DNA of 64,000 nt from Ganoderma boninense. Taxonomy: Eukaryota; Basidiomycota; Agaricomycetes; Polyporales; Polyporaceae. Position 1 is the first letter of the stretch; each line of letters starts with the position of its first letter. Positions 23,123 through 34,779 of the stretch are shown in pieces. The notes below the pieces were generated by a model. It had not been told where the DNA came from and searched no databases. It was given only the letters and a program-made list of their open reading frames with translations. The DNA lies in contig CM035313.1 of assembly GCA_002900995.3 (NCBI GenBank), positions 372,001-436,000 of the forward strand, in the 5' to 3' direction. The position numbers and the translations under genes are program-made.

Positions 23123-23480
23123 GGTTAGGCAAGTGCAAGTTGCAAGGAGCGGCGCGCTGGGTACGGGGGCGCGTCTCGCGACGGTCCCGCAGTACCGCGT
23201 CGATCACGTGACATTGTGACTGGCTTGAATGTTTTCCTCCGATATTCTCGGAACCGGATTGTCCTCCTCTTCAAGTTGCTTGCGACGTGCTCGTACTAGG
23301 AGCGTTATCAAAGAAGGACAAGGAGTCACGACAAGGTGTTTTGTTATACATTATTAAAATGTACTTGATCTCCAGGAATGCACAAACGAACTTCCAAGTA
23401 GAGAGGGATTAATATATTAGGTAGCACGGCTCTAACTAGGTGTTTTAATCGCTAATGGCAATCAAGATACGAAGTTTTAC

Positions 23481-26400
23481 TCATGAAGTATCAGACGCAA
23501 ATCTCTTGAAGAACGGTAACCTGCGGACAAAACCACTCATCCGACGCTTCTCCTTCAGCGTTCCCCCAGCACCCGGTCTACCCTCAGCAGGCTGCCCAGC
23601 GGCTGGCATGGCGACAGGTTCTGGGAGAGTAGGCGCGACCGATCGCGGAGGTGCCACCCCTGGGCTATCTGCACCCACGTCCCTCAAGGGAAATTGAGAA
23701 CTCGAGGGCACCGTCGACCCGCCGTCCAGGACAGCCCGCACACCATCTCCGCGCCCATCTCTTCCTGCAACCAACTGCTGCGCAACTCCGACCCGACTCT
23801 GAACTTGGACGTCACCACCGTGCCCGTGTTCCGAAAGGGAGGACGTTGACAACGGCGTGTCCCGCCTCGATGGTCGCGCGTCGCCCGCGGCCGAAGCCAG
23901 CGGAAGTGGCTGGTATATCTGCGTCCGTCCTTCCCCTAATGACGTCTGCGCCGGAGGCGGGACATTCGAGTTCAGCGCGTCCGGCCACGCGGGAGAGTAC
24001 TCTCCGCCATTAACATTCCAAGGCGGCAGCCAGCCCCGGCCCATGCCCGGAGGTTCGGGAGAGCTCGGTCGCGGGACAGAGCGCGCTCGGGCCTCCCGCG
24101 CGGCGTTGGGACGCAGTGGATGGACCTGTCTTCCCCGCGGTGGCTCTCCAGGCTCTGAGTCGATTTGGGGGTCGAACGCCACCATTTTCTCCGCGCCATT
24201 GCCAACAGCACCCTGGAATGGCTGGGTGCGGGCACCATGATAGCGCCTGCCAGGAATGTTCGAAACCTCCAAAGACGAGTCGCCTTGCGCAAGGGTAACT
24301 GGGGAGTCGGCCCTGACCACAGCTGGAATACGTGAGCGTGGGCCGCGACTACCATCAGCGCCCTTTTCGTCGAGGGTTCCGCTTGCCCAGTCGGATGAGC
24401 GCAGGCGTGTCGGCGTGTCGCGCAAGTCCGTCGGGTACGGCCTAGTACCATCGCCCGACATCACAGTTGAAGGCGACCAAGGACGCTGTTGCGTGGAAGC
24501 GATTCGGCCGCTGACGCTGACGACGTCTGAGTCGTCCCTTGCGTGGGTGATCGGTCCGCTTGGTCCGGGGTCAGAAGCCTGAACATGAACACGGCTATCC
24601 TCGAAGGAACGTCGTCGTCTCGAGCGCGGCAACCAAGCCTGACCCCCTTCGTCCGGCAACTGGGGGAAAGTGTTCCACGTGAACGAGCGTCGGGGGTCTG
24701 GATCGGGAGGTCCCTTGGGGCCGTAGTGACGAGGCCCGGGAAGCGATCCAGCGGAATATCTGTGCCAGTCGTTGGCCGGGTGGTCACTGGACCCCGAATG
24801 TGTCTCCGTGACGGGAGGGGACTCGGGCAGCTGAACAGCCCTGACTAAGTCGTCGGGCGACTCCGACATTGGGGGCTTCTCATCCTCCTCCTGCGAGAAG
24901 TCGTAAGGCTCGACAGGATACGGAGCCGAGAAGGACCGCGACCGTGGTCGACCGCGTACTGGGAGGATGTCGGAAAGCATGCGAGACGTAGCCTGGAGGT
25001 CGCCGCGCTCGTGGGACGCGCTTGAATAATTCAGAGCCGGATCATACACCATAGCCCTATAGTTTCGCAGCCGGGATGCGACGGAGGAAGATTGGACGTC
25101 GACCTGGGAGGATGTGACTTCAACGCCTAGCCTATAGGCCTGCGTGCTCGACTGGTCTGAGGGATGGTAGAGAGTTACGCGGACGGTGATTCGCTCTCGC
25201 GGAGATGAGAACGGTCGGAGGTCTACGCTCGTTGAGGCGACGCCGTCGCGGAACGCCCACGAATGGATGTGAACTGGGTGGTCGGCGAGATGGGGGACGT
25301 CCTTGAACCGCTTCTCCAGACTGGACTCCGCATGCGGAGACCACACGAGGACACCCTGCACAAGCTGAAAGCGACGGTCGAGGCTGCATTTACACTGCCC
25401 GATCTGGATGTTGATGTGAATGGCCTTGTAGGATATCACGATGCCGGGAGTGAGGTGCACGTTTAGGTATCGATCGCGGAGCACGATCGAGTTTCCGTCC
25501 TTTTCAGGTTCAAGGACTCGAGATCCATCTAGGGCGAGAAGCGAACGCGACCAACCAGACAAGACGACGTCGAACGGATATTGCGACTCTTGGATGCTGC
25601 GGAAGATACGCTGATCGCGCTTCGTCTCACTTGCATCCGGCGAGGGACGATGGGGGATGTAAAGGTCTGCCATTCGAAACAGGCGGCGGCGGCGAATGCG
25701 GTCGATGTCTGGTATAGAAAGGTAGACCGCGCGATAGTACCAGTCCTTGAGGTCCGAGGCACCCAGGACGCCGGCTGCAGCCTGCGCCAGATGTCCTGCG
25801 CCTGCACCAACAAGAAATCCAGGTCCTACATTCTCGTCTTGCGAACGCAACAGAAGAGCCAGCAAGTGTCCGTCGTGCTGCGTTTCACAAGCGAGCAGTG
25901 CGAGGTATGTGGGGGAAATCTCATGAAGGTCCCTGGAGATGACGACAACGAGGGGGAGCTGTAAGTGGATTCCGTGTGCAGTGACCGTGAACACTTGATA
26001 TGTGGATTCTGGAGGGATTCCCAGCGTCTCGGCGAACTGGTCTCGTGAAAGGTGGATGATGGACGAGGAAGCCTCGAAGTCTCTGGGAGACGACGCTAGT
26101 AGGTATTCGTTTGAGGATGGGCGCCCCACAAGCGGCAGGTTGGGCGCGGAAGCAACCGCAGAGTCGTTCGGATGGAAGAACTGGAGAGGAACTCGGGCTT
26201 GTAGGATGCGCCCCCAAGCGAAGATGGACTGGTCGGGGATCGTCCTGATGATTTCCTCCTGTAGGCGGACAAACGCATAGCGGCCTTCTCCGTACATGAT
26301 CGGGATGCTCACCCCGAAGATCCCCATCAGACAGTATGCCTCGTCCTCCTCTCGTGTCGTCCGCCTCGACGCTGCCCAGGACATCTTGCAGGCCACGCTG

Positions 26401-26987
26401 ACATCGTGAAGCGACCGCTTGAACGTCAAAACGTCCTGGTCGATGTTTGTTACACTCGCTACGAGGGCGGCAGAGATCTGTTTCGACCCGATCACGTCCC
26501 AAGTACTCGAGAGAAACAAGAGGAGGGAGGGGGCGAGAAGCTCCTGCAACGTCCAGCCACGGAGGAACCAGAGACTACTGCGGAATTGTACGTCCCTTCT
26601 CGAAGAGTCGGTGTCGTTCTTCACGTGGACATCGTGCAGGAACGCAAGGCACAAGTCGGCGCAACGATACCAGTCGTACATTGAGGTGAGCGCTTCGGAG
26701 AGCTCGGAGGAGCTGGTTCTGTCGATGCAACACGAGTCGACCCAACCAAAGTCGAATCCGTGCTCCCGCGCGACTCTGCAGAAGGATCTGATCTTGTCAG
26801 AGAGGCGAGGGTCTTCCAGGATGGACTTCCCAGTCTCGGCCGCGTCGATGTAGAGGAGAACATCCTGGTAGGACTGCTCTGGCTTTCGTGGGTCTTTGGA
26901 CCAGACGTGCGACAAGATGGCGTAGCGGACTTGACGAGGATCCTCGAACCAATGAAACCTTCCCGTTGTCGTATTCAGAAGGCGCAT
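23481..26987 (-). CDS. HET-domain protein 2 (heterokaryon-incompatibility type)
   Basis: Single-exon gene, 1168 aa from the ATG at 26987, chosen because MRLLNTTTGRFHWF aligns with the starts of the other two HET proteins. The frame stays open 35 codons further upstream, to 27092. HET landmarks are YAILSHVWSKDPRK, WVDSCCIDRTSSSELSEAL, RGWTLQELLAPSLLLFLSS and AASRRTTREEDEAYCLMGIFGVS. The middle part carries ADLYIPHRPSPDAS and LSGWSRSLLALDGS as in HET 1. The final ~450 residues are low complexity (Ser, Pro, Arg, Gly). It is a paralog of HET 1 on the same strand, with only the BRCT gene between them. Confidence 0.93.
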   Translation of the reverse strand: MRLLNTTTGRFHWFEDPRQVRYAILSHVWSKDPRKPEQSYQDVLLYIDAAETGKSILEDPRLSDKIRSFCRVAREHGFDFGWVDSCCIDRTSSSELSEALTSMYDWYRCADLCLAFLHDVHVKNDTDSSRRDVQFRSSLWFLRGWTLQELLAPSLLLFLSSTWDVIGSKQISAALVASVTNIDQDVLTFKRSLHDVSVACKMSWAASRRTTREEDEAYCLMGIFGVSIPIMYGEGRYAFVRLQEEIIRTIPDQSIFAWGRILQARVPLQFFHPNDSAVASAPNLPLVGRPSSNEYLLASSPRDFEASSSIIHLSRDQFAETLGIPPESTYQVFTVTAHGIHLQLPLVVVISRDLHEISPTYLALLACETQHDGHLLALLLRSQDENVGPGFLVGAGAGHLAQAAAGVLGASDLKDWYYRAVYLSIPDIDRIRRRRLFRMADLYIPHRPSPDASETKRDQRIFRSIQESQYPFDVVLSGWSRSLLALDGSRVLEPEKDGNSIVLRDRYLNVHLTPGIVISYKAIHINIQIGQCKCSLDRRFQLVQGVLVWSPHAESSLEKRFKDVPHLADHPVHIHSWAFRDGVASTSVDLRPFSSPRERITVRVTLYHPSDQSSTQAYRLGVEVTSSQVDVQSSSVASRLRNYRAMVYDPALNYSSASHERGDLQATSRMLSDILPVRGRPRSRSFSAPYPVEPYDFSQEEDEKPPMSESPDDLVRAVQLPESPPVTETHSGSSDHPANDWHRYSAGSLPGPRHYGPKGPPDPDPRRSFTWNTFPQLPDEGGQAWLPRSRRRRSFEDSRVHVQASDPGPSGPITHARDDSDVVSVSGRIASTQQRPWSPSTVMSGDGTRPYPTDLRDTPTRLRSSDWASGTLDEKGADGSRGPRSRIPAVVRADSPVTLAQGDSSLEVSNIPGRRYHGARTQPFQGAVGNGAEKMVAFDPQIDSEPGEPPRGRQVHPLRPNAAREARARSVPRPSSPEPPGMGRGWLPPWNVNGGEYSPAWPDALNSNVPPPAQTSLGEGRTQIYQPLPLASAAGDARPSRRDTPLSTSSLSEHGHGGDVQVQSRVGVAQQLVAGRDGRGDGVRAVLDGGSTVPSSSQFPLRDVGADSPGVAPPRSVAPTLPEPVAMPAAGQPAEGRPGAGGTLKEKRRMSGFVRRLPFFKRFASDTS

Positions 26988-27246
26988 GACGAGCTGACAT
27001 GGCGTCAAACAAACCCTCCACAGGTACCGCAGGGCAAATGACATGACACTCACGCAATCGCCGGGATAATCCGACTTGATAGTGGCCCGCACGCCAATCC
27101 GAATATAGCAGCGACTAGCCTTCGACTGTCATACAAAGGTCAATTAAGCATCATACTAGGGAGTATGCTACTCAAAGGAGGATGGGAAACTGACCGGGTG
27201 ACTGCCAGGGGCATTGAGGGTGTTCTCATGGAGAGGCCTATCCCCC

Positions 27247-27256
27247 CTTATATACG
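27247..27256 (-). promoter_or_regulatory. TATA box candidate upstream of HET gene 2
   Basis: The minus strand reads GTATATAAGG about 260 bp before the HET 2 start codon, a good match to a TATA box. The distance leaves room for a 5' leader, possibly with an intron. Confidence 0.4.
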
Positions 27257-28906
27257 GTGTTCGACGGCATTAATCAACGACCTTGCACAGGCGCCGTGAG
27301 CTGTATAGGAACGTCAACGTTTGCTCCGTGAGACTCGGACACGCATGAATCCCGACGAAGAAGAGTACCAGTCCACACAGGAAACCTGTCAATGTCGCCC
27401 CTTGGCCCCAGCATCGGAACCGACCCGCATATACCCACCCATGCCCACCAGCAGACTCTAGGACACGCGATCTGACCTCCGATAATGGTCGTTCTGGTTG
27501 CTCTTCGTCTCCACAAGGCACCGCTGGGACAATTCTTGAGGTCATGGCATGATACGTGTGGTCTGTGGCAGAACAGCTATCAACATCGCCTCCTGGTAGT
27601 GTGGACCACATTTGACGCTCCGCTGACAGGGCAATCCGGGGGTTCGGCAGCCGGACTCACCGTCAGCCCTGCTGCGAATGACATGGACCAAGATCTCCTC
27701 CTTTTATATGATTCGGAATACAGAGCGGTGTTGACTGATCGCGACTACTGGCAGGGTCGAGGTTATCGCCGATGGACGCTCCTCGAGCAAAGTGCACTGT
27801 TAACTATTACTTACCTGCATACACGAGTACTGTCAGTAAAAGTAATATGATGCTTCTGCATTATGAAGCACAGGGATGTAGACTCTAGGGCATAGTGGAT
27901 GATGATGAGTGGGATGGACTGGTTACGAGGATGATAAGTACTAGTACCCCTGGTCCAAGGCCAGCAGTGAGCACACAAACAAATACAAACTCCACTATGA
28001 GCGTTTATCATCCGTATTCAGAGTAACCTGTCCTGGTTGGTGCGGCTACTGCCGGCTCTTGTGAGGCACAAAGTCCGAGGCCCGCGGGTGGCAAGTACAG
28101 GGCCAAGTTCCACCTGGCAATGTAAGTATGTGGCAAGAGCAGGTTGTAAGCTCGAATTCGTGCTGGGTCGGAGCACTCACGTTGAGATTGAGCGCTGAGA
28201 GCCTTGAGAGGTAAATACTGTAATCGTAGGCATCCCGTGTGCGCCAACCCGTCCGACATCCTGCATTCAAGGACATGCTTGCCAATATCGAATTCTTCTA
28301 GATAGTAGTACACATTCAGAGTTAGTCTGCTCCAGCACGACGTTCGGTACGCGACGTTGAATAGCGAGTCCGAAGCCACAAACCAGAAGAAAAAAGTACG
28401 GTATCCAGAAAAACATTACCGAACCGGATGAGAGGTGTCTCTTGTCTCTACGTGTCTTTGAGCGGAACGAGCGGTGAGCGTGGTTTCTATGGTATGCGGG
28501 CCAGCGTCCGCAAGCACTGAGGTATAAGGATAGGGTGGGAGAGGTGGGAGGCCGTTGCGGACGTCAGCGGATGCTCGATGGTCCCGAGGCGAATGGTGAT
28601 CGAGGGAGCGAGAACAGTGCAGGTACTAGTAGCGATGCGACGAAAGGAACGATTGCATGCTGAAGCGCTAGGATATGGCGTTCTGTGAGGCTGTATGCGT
28701 AGTGTACATTGAAGGACAGGCTTGATATGGTGTGACCTACTGTCGAACATCAGTCCTGGACGTACATAAACCGTCAGAGGCCTGGAAATGCAACAAGTCA
28801 ACGACGCGAGCGCATGTCGAACTGGGAGGTTCATGACGTCGCAGTTATTCGGGGTATCGTGACGTTGTCATGTGGAAGCGCGTCGTGCGCGTGCGATGCT
28901 CGCCGG
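27257..28906. other. Region without a confident gene
   Basis: Several short frames are present. On the minus strand near 28340-28400 a hydrophobic start (MFFWIPYFFLLVCGFGLAIQ) is followed by plausible splice signals (TTGCCAG, GTGAGTGC) down to about 28090, which may be remnants of a membrane protein. I could not build a complete model. Nothing else recognisable. Confidence 0.4.
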
Positions 28907-31190
28907 TTACCGAAGACGCCCCGGAAGCTCGCGAGTGACGTAGTGCCAGATATAATGCGTCCAGCCCTCGAGAACACCGGCCCCAGACATGATGTGCAAG
29001 CAGTCGCCAGTAGCGTGCGCGTCAGGGCGTAGCAGAGCAGGCCTGTCGATCGGGAGGAAGTGGATATCGGGGTATTTCCGCGACTCGAGGACCGCCTACG
29101 TGGATAACGCACGCGCACGCGAATGCACCATCAGCTCTTGATATCGTCATAGTAAACTGCAATGACGACGCACCTTGAACTCGTCGTTGTAGTCCCCGAT
29201 CTGGTTCCAGTTGTACCATCCCCAGCGACCCTTCCGATACTCTTCGATCGGCGCCCTGTAGTCGTGGCAGTCTTCATGTCCTGGGAGGTACGCGCGTACG
29301 ACTACTTGGCGGGCTGCCCTCCGGGGCGCGGTGAGACTGCCGAGCTGCATGCGCCACCTCTTGCCTTCCTCGTGCGCAGCCTCATCCAGGAGCGCTTGTA
29401 CTTGCCGCGCCCACGCCTCCATGGCCTCGCTGAAGAAGTCGAGGACGTTCTGGATGCCGTCCTTGAACATGTCTGTATCTTTCAGGCCGGCGAAGAGCGT
29501 CGTCGTCCAGTGGCCTCCAGTGCTCACGATCATGGTGGCGTAGTTGCGCTCAGGTAATGACGTAGTGAATAGCTTGACATACTCGGCGGGTGCGAGGTTC
29601 CACGTCGCCTCGTCGCTGAAGAGGCTCTCATTCGCGCTGACGTACTTGGAGTCGGGGTGGAGCGCGTGGTAAAGATGGTCGAGCTGCGCCTGTTCCATGA
29701 GAAGGTCTATCCTGCGGAACGTGACGAGCGGCGTCTTGTCGATGTCGAACCCAGGCGGGAACCTGATCTTGGACACAAGGGGCGACGTCTTTTTGAGGTA
29801 TAGGTTTTGCGGGTGGTCTCGACCGTAATACGGGTTCTCGTTGTAGTCGGGTGTGGCACGGACGTGCGGGTATAGCAGGCACGACAACGAGAAGAAGTGG
29901 TTCTCCGTTACGGAATCTAGATGAACAGACGGAGATATCAGTTCTATTTTTGCGCGTATTCCCACTCCATGCTTGCGCAATCACGAAGCAGGAAAGAGGG
30001 CTACACGACAGGCACGTTCGAGATCTAGGCAACGGTGACGAAACGAGATGGGCTTGTCAAGCTTCTCGGGAGTGAGATGTTTCGTAGGCGAGGAGACTGC
30101 CAGAGGCTCCTCTGTGGTTTCACGAGGTTCCAGAGACAAGGAACGGCCCGAGATGTGCTCAGAAAGGAGGTATCCCAAGGAATCAGGCCAGAAACCCCAC
30201 GCCTCACAAATATTCCAAAGGATTTCTCTTCCATGAACACGATTGACCTGATCCCATTGTCCGGACGTGCTTGGGAAACACTGAGGCAACGTGACGTTCC
30301 TTGGACTCCTTAACACCCCAGAAATCATGAGAAACCGAAATTTGAAGTTTCCACCCATGTTTCCACAGCGTTTCCCAACACTCGATACGCCCACCCAGCC
30401 CAGCGTACGACTGCGGGTGGCATGGTGTGAAGTCATGTCTCGCTGCGCGAGCGGTGTGCGGCAACCGAACCGGAGTTATTGAGTAACTCCGTGGAAGGTG
30501 ACTGCGGATGACACACGGAAGAGACATACAGCACGCCCGCAGTCACCTGTTCCACTGTTCATTTGCTTTTCTTGCATGGTCAAACTGTCAAGCTTGTCAA
30601 GGCGGACCGCCTGACTCATGCACACCGCACCGACGGGCCATCACCTTGACAGCTGCGGCGGCACCTGATGCGCAGAAGGAATAGGAAAGGGATGAATTGC
30701 ACGCACCGCCGATGAGAAGCCAGCCACCCTGCTCGACGAGGTCCTTCACGATCACTGACGGGTCGGAGTCGCGCACTGCGCAGTCGGACGATGGCGTCCA
30801 CTTCCATGACGCTACGCCGGGGAAGCGGTCGAACAGCGCCGGCTTGTCCGCGGCGAGGTGCCACCAGTGTTCGCGCGAGCTCGCGCAGCCCTCCAGCCCG
30901 AGGAACTCGTACGCCTCCTCCGGTTTTGTGAGGTTTGTCCGCGCTGTTGGTGGGGGCTTGGACACCCACTGGCCTGCAGCCCATGACTCTGGTGTGCATG
31001 TTGACCGCTGGCGGCCGGGTGATAGGCGGAGCGAGGGGAGGTTGGGCTTGTAGGATGAGGGCAGGAGATAGGTTGCGAGACAGACGACGGAGAAGAGGCC
31101 AAGGAGAGCAAAGAATTTGGAGGAGAGCGAGCGTGGGGCGGAGACGAGAGGACGGTAGGGCACCGCGTCGGTCTTGAAGAAGGCGACCAT
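28907..31190 (-). CDS. SGNH/PC-esterase-like type II membrane protein
   Basis: Three exons (30707-31190, 29174-29916, 28907-29095) encode 471 aa. The N-terminus has a short cytosolic head and one membrane helix (FFALLGLFSVVCLATYLLP), then a lumenal domain starting CTPESWAAGQWVSKPP. The SGNH block I motif appears as GGWLLIGGDSVTENHFFSL, whose Gly-Asp-Ser is assembled only after splicing (GGC G + AT TCC). The C-terminus has HFLPIDRPALLRPDAHATGDCLHI, the Asp-x-x-His pair expected of the family. The layout resembles plant TBL/PMR5 and fungal PC-esterase proteins that O-acetylate glycans in the Golgi, so glycan acyl transfer or hydrolysis is inferred. Intron 1 is 790 bp. The gene is divergent from Dad4 copy a, sharing a ~585-bp upstream region. 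Confidence 0.75.
30471..30548. repeat. Two inverted repeats in the 790-bp intron
   Basis: CGGAGTTA (30471-30478) and TAACTCCG (30484-30491) form an 8-bp hairpin with a 5-nt loop. Next to it AGGTGACTGCGG (30496-30507) and CCGCAGTCACCT (30537-30548) are perfect 12-nt reverse complements with a 29-nt spacer. Both lie close to the 5' splice site of the outsized intron of the SGNH gene. Confidence 0.65.
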
Positions 31191-31775
31191 GGTGGCCGTC
31201 AGTGAGGGAAAGAGGAGAAGCAGAGGGTGACGCCTGAAGCGAAGGACGTGGACATTTTGAGGGACAGGTCAGGTTCAGGGGACGGTAGCGAACAGACTCT
31301 GGTTTCGCATACAGTGGCTGTTGTCGTCCAGACTGGTGCGCACCCCCATCTGCGAGTGACGTCAACTGCTCCACAAACGATGTGCCCTCGTTGTCGCTGA
31401 CGACCGCCTCTATCTGTCCCCGAGCTTGCGTTCGCTAGGAAATTATATGCGTGTGTAGCCGCAGTTGTGCGGTGAACCACTGTGCATATTAGCAGGTCGG
31501 TCGGTCGAGGCGAATGGGGTTCGGATGAGCAATACCCGGTATTGACCCGAGAGCGCCTGGCTGCGGCCGATCATAGTTCCATATTGAGACACGTTCTAGA
31601 CAAGGCTCCTCGGATAAGCGCCCATTGTTTGGCTTGGCACGTCACCCGCAACGTCCTCGCACGTCTCATCAATCTCGCGTACGTCCCCGCTTGATCCCCG
31701 CCCCCGACGAGCCCCGACGGCTCCCCTCCGACGACCGACTCGCTCGACGCGGCGAATTCACTGCGTACGTACAAC

Positions 31776-32136
31776 ATGGAGAACCCGCATGCAGAACGCC
31801 AGAACGTCCTCATACAGCGTATCATTAAGAACGCAGTACGATCCATTCTCCGAACAGTGATTGCAGCCCTTCTGAAAACTGATCGATATCCCTGTCCACC
31901 CCCAGGACAAATGCACTGAGGCGATCATTGAGCTCAACCGTTGCCTCGAGGTACGTCTTTTGTCGTTCATGCACTAGGCCGCCGACTCACATGGCCAGCG
32001 GCCTCTTGCTTCTCTCCAGGAGATCATCCAAGCCGACGCGCATGTGAAGACTGCCGCCGACCTCGTCACCAAATACCGCAAGAACGTCCAGTACAACCTC
32101 GACGCCACTCGCACTGCAGCTCCTCAGTCGGAATAA
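31776..32136 (+). CDS. DAD4: DASH complex subunit Dad4, copy a
   Basis: Three exons (31776-31835, 31906-31950, 32020-32136) with GTACGA/GTACGT donors encode 73 aa. This is the family's normal size (budding yeast Dad4 is about 72 aa), with the family start MENPHAERQNVLIQRII, a central DKCTEAIIELNRCLE and the end YRKNVQYNLDATR. Dad4 is one of the small coiled-coil subunits of the DASH/Dam1 ring, which couples kinetochores to microtubules. It is divergent from the SGNH gene. A second copy with the same exon layout lies at 56971-57327 on the other strand. Confidence 0.93.
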
Positions 32137-33642
32137 TCCTTGGATCACTCTCAGTTAATTCAATCCCAATTGGCTGTACGAATATCTGTCAACTGGAAGC
32201 TAGGCGGGCCGGGTTATAAGGAGTCGAGGGCTTTTCCTCTCGTGCTACTGTTCTTGGGTCGCATCTGGCCACGAACGAAGCCTTTGAGGACTTCAGTTGG
32301 GAAGGGGCTCCGGTATGTGCTCCAAACGTCGATGCCATCTCAGGCTGATGATCTTGCATGGCGATAGTGCTACATACCATGAACGACTTTACTTTTGATG
32401 CCAATAACATCGAGCTGTTGAGGCCAAGAAATGTGCATATATGTACCTCCGATGCCTGATCTTCGCCTTGGGGTTAGGACCGCGGGCAATAATCGCCCCA
32501 ACCAAAGCTTCGTACATAGGGACCCACAAGCTGTCAATGGTCACCAACGTCGGGAGTGAAAACAACTGCGGAAATTCTACCCGCCAAGGCACTAGACTGC
32601 TCGCGTATCCGAGACATGCGACTCTTAGGCCTTGCTACTCCTGCATATATGCGCGAATTTAGGTGAGATACTTCGAAAATGAATGCATATCTGTCCTACG
32701 AGCATTGATCGTCAACTTTATGTGGTGACTGTCTCGGTTTTAGAATTCCCAGTTGCGCCAACTGAGGCCATCGTGCTCGCGGAGTTAGTCGAGCTTGATA
32801 ATATATAATATCTTTGTGTGGACGTACGTAAGTTCATCCCGTGTATCATATTATGTGCTCTCGTTTGTCGGCAACGACTTACTCCTTCGGCATCAAGACG
32901 GAACCCCCGGCCGCGGTTCTCAAGGCCGCTTGGATTCAACAGGGACAGCATTTCGCAAGAGGAGAAAAACCCCGACGGACCGATCGCCTCACCCCGCGTT
33001 CTTGGCCGCTAGGACCTGGGGCCGCCAACTCAAAATCGTCTGCGGAGGCCCTCGACGCTCACGAAGGCCTTGTCCGGTGACGTGCAGAGGTCCCGAGCTT
33101 GGATCACATGGCGAAGAGCTTGGCTCCGTTAATACCCCCATCTCCCGGCGTGCACAACCCAGTTCCACTTTCGACGCATTTAGTCCCTTTGCGCAACCGT
33201 TCGGCGGATCGTCTAGGACACCTCTGTGTATTAGTTTCCAGGCAGCAAGCGCTACGCAGGTTCGCAGATGTCGGTCTGCGTCGACGACTCGACCACGACT
33301 CAGGACTGGCGCATACAATCTCCCGGACGAAGCCAGAAAGAACCTATATCCTATATCCGTGGTCCCCGAGATCGAAGAGTGCAGCGCGTGGCAGTGAGTC
33401 TATAATTCAATTCACGACTTGTTCACGGCCAAACTTAGACCTCCGAGCAGAAGGCTCGGCGTTCCTTGATTCCACAGTGCGGAACGACCAGTCGTCCGTT
33501 TCCACCCTTTCTTGCCCATGCGAGGAGCCTTTGTCGTCACATTCGGCGTATTCAAGCCTCGTCCATTGAATCGAGAAACTATATCAGGGCGGGGCTGCGC
33601 GCAGAAAAACGGTTTCGAGACCACCCACACATTCGCCACAAG
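32137..33642. other. Intergenic region
   Basis: About 1.5 kb between Dad4 copy a and the esterase gene. Frames of up to 200 codons exist on the plus strand (32795-33397), but the composition is not coding-like and no domain is recognisable. Confidence 0.5.
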
Positions 33643-34779
33643 ATGGTGTCGTTCAAGTACGCAGTAGGCGTCATCGCCCTCCCTCTCCTCCAGCTCATCT
33701 GGGCTGGTACCGCGGCGTCGTCCGCGGCGATCTCTGCCCCCACCAGCCTCGCCGCCATCCCTGCCTCAACGCTCACCCAGATCACCGACTTCGGGACGAA
33801 CCCGAACAATGTCCTTATGTTCGTCTACAAGCCCGCAAAGGTGGCGGCCAAGCCAGCCCTGATCGTTGCGAGCCACTGTACGTCCTTCGCCTCCTTCTAT
33901 TTCTCCTCCACTCTAACCCATTGCGCTCCGCAGTTTGCACTGGTACGGCACAAATATACTTCGAAGGCTCCCAGTTCGCCTCCCTCGCCGAAACGCACGG
34001 CTTCGTCGTCCTCTTCCCGTCCTCCGTGAGCACCCCCTCCCCCCCTCCTTTGATTCCTAGCATGCGAGCGCATCCCTGCTGACACGGCGTATCCCCGCGC
34101 AGCCCCACCCCGGCACCTGCTGGGACGTCTCCTCGACCGCGACGCTCACGCACGACGGCGGCGGCGACTCGCTCGGCATCGCGTCCGCCGCGCGCTTCGC
34201 GCTCGCGCACTGGGGCGTCGACCCCGCGCGCGTCTTCGCCGCGGGCACGTCCTCGGGCGCGATGATGACGAGCGTCCTCGCGGGCGCATACCCGGACGTC
34301 TTCCGCGCGGGGGTCGTCGACTCGGGCGTCGCGTTCGGCTGCTTCGCGCTCCCCGGGCAGCCGGACGACTCGTGGAACGAGCAGTGCGCGCTGGGCGAGC
34401 TGGTGTTGACTGGGCAGCAGTGGGCGCAGCGGGTGTTCGACGCGTTCCCGGGCTTCAGTGGCGCGCGGCCGCGGATGCAGGTCTGGCATGGGACTGCGTG
34501 AGTGCTTGTGCTTCTTGAAGGATATTTCGGAGCTCATCGCGTCCACGGTACAGCGACACGACGCTGTTCCCGCAGAACTTCTTCGAGGAGATCAAGCAGT
34601 GGACGACAGTATTTGGGTACCCGAGCACGCCGCTGTCGAACGTGTCCGAGCCGTTCCTTCCCGCTGGCTACTCGAACGCGACGTTTGGCCCGAACTTCCA
34701 GGCGATCCTCGCGCAGGGCGTCGGGCACACCGTGCCGCTCTTCGAGCAGCAGTACCTCGAGTTCTTCGGCCTCGCGTAG
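33643..34779 (+). CDS. Secreted CE1/PHB-depolymerase-type esterase
   Basis: Four exons with in-phase joins. A signal peptide (MVSFKYAVGVIALPLLQLIW) is followed by a Ser/Thr/Ala-rich stretch and an alpha/beta-hydrolase of the CE1 type. Landmarks are LIVASHFCTGTAQIYFEG, HPGTCWDVSST, the nucleophile elbow AAGTSSGAMMTSVLAGAYP, RPRMQVWHGTADTTLFP (Asp near the splice junction) and a late VGHTVPLFEQ with the catalytic His. Such enzymes are acetylxylan, feruloyl or glucuronoyl-type esterases acting on plant hemicellulose outside the cell, which suits a wood or litter decayer. The exact substrate is not set by the sequence. No CBM1 module is present. Confidence 0.85.

Noticed and set aside
29981..30436. 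151-codon frame inside the SGNH-gene intron
   Set aside because: No recognisable protein. It is mentioned only as intron content, since calling it a nested gene lacks support.
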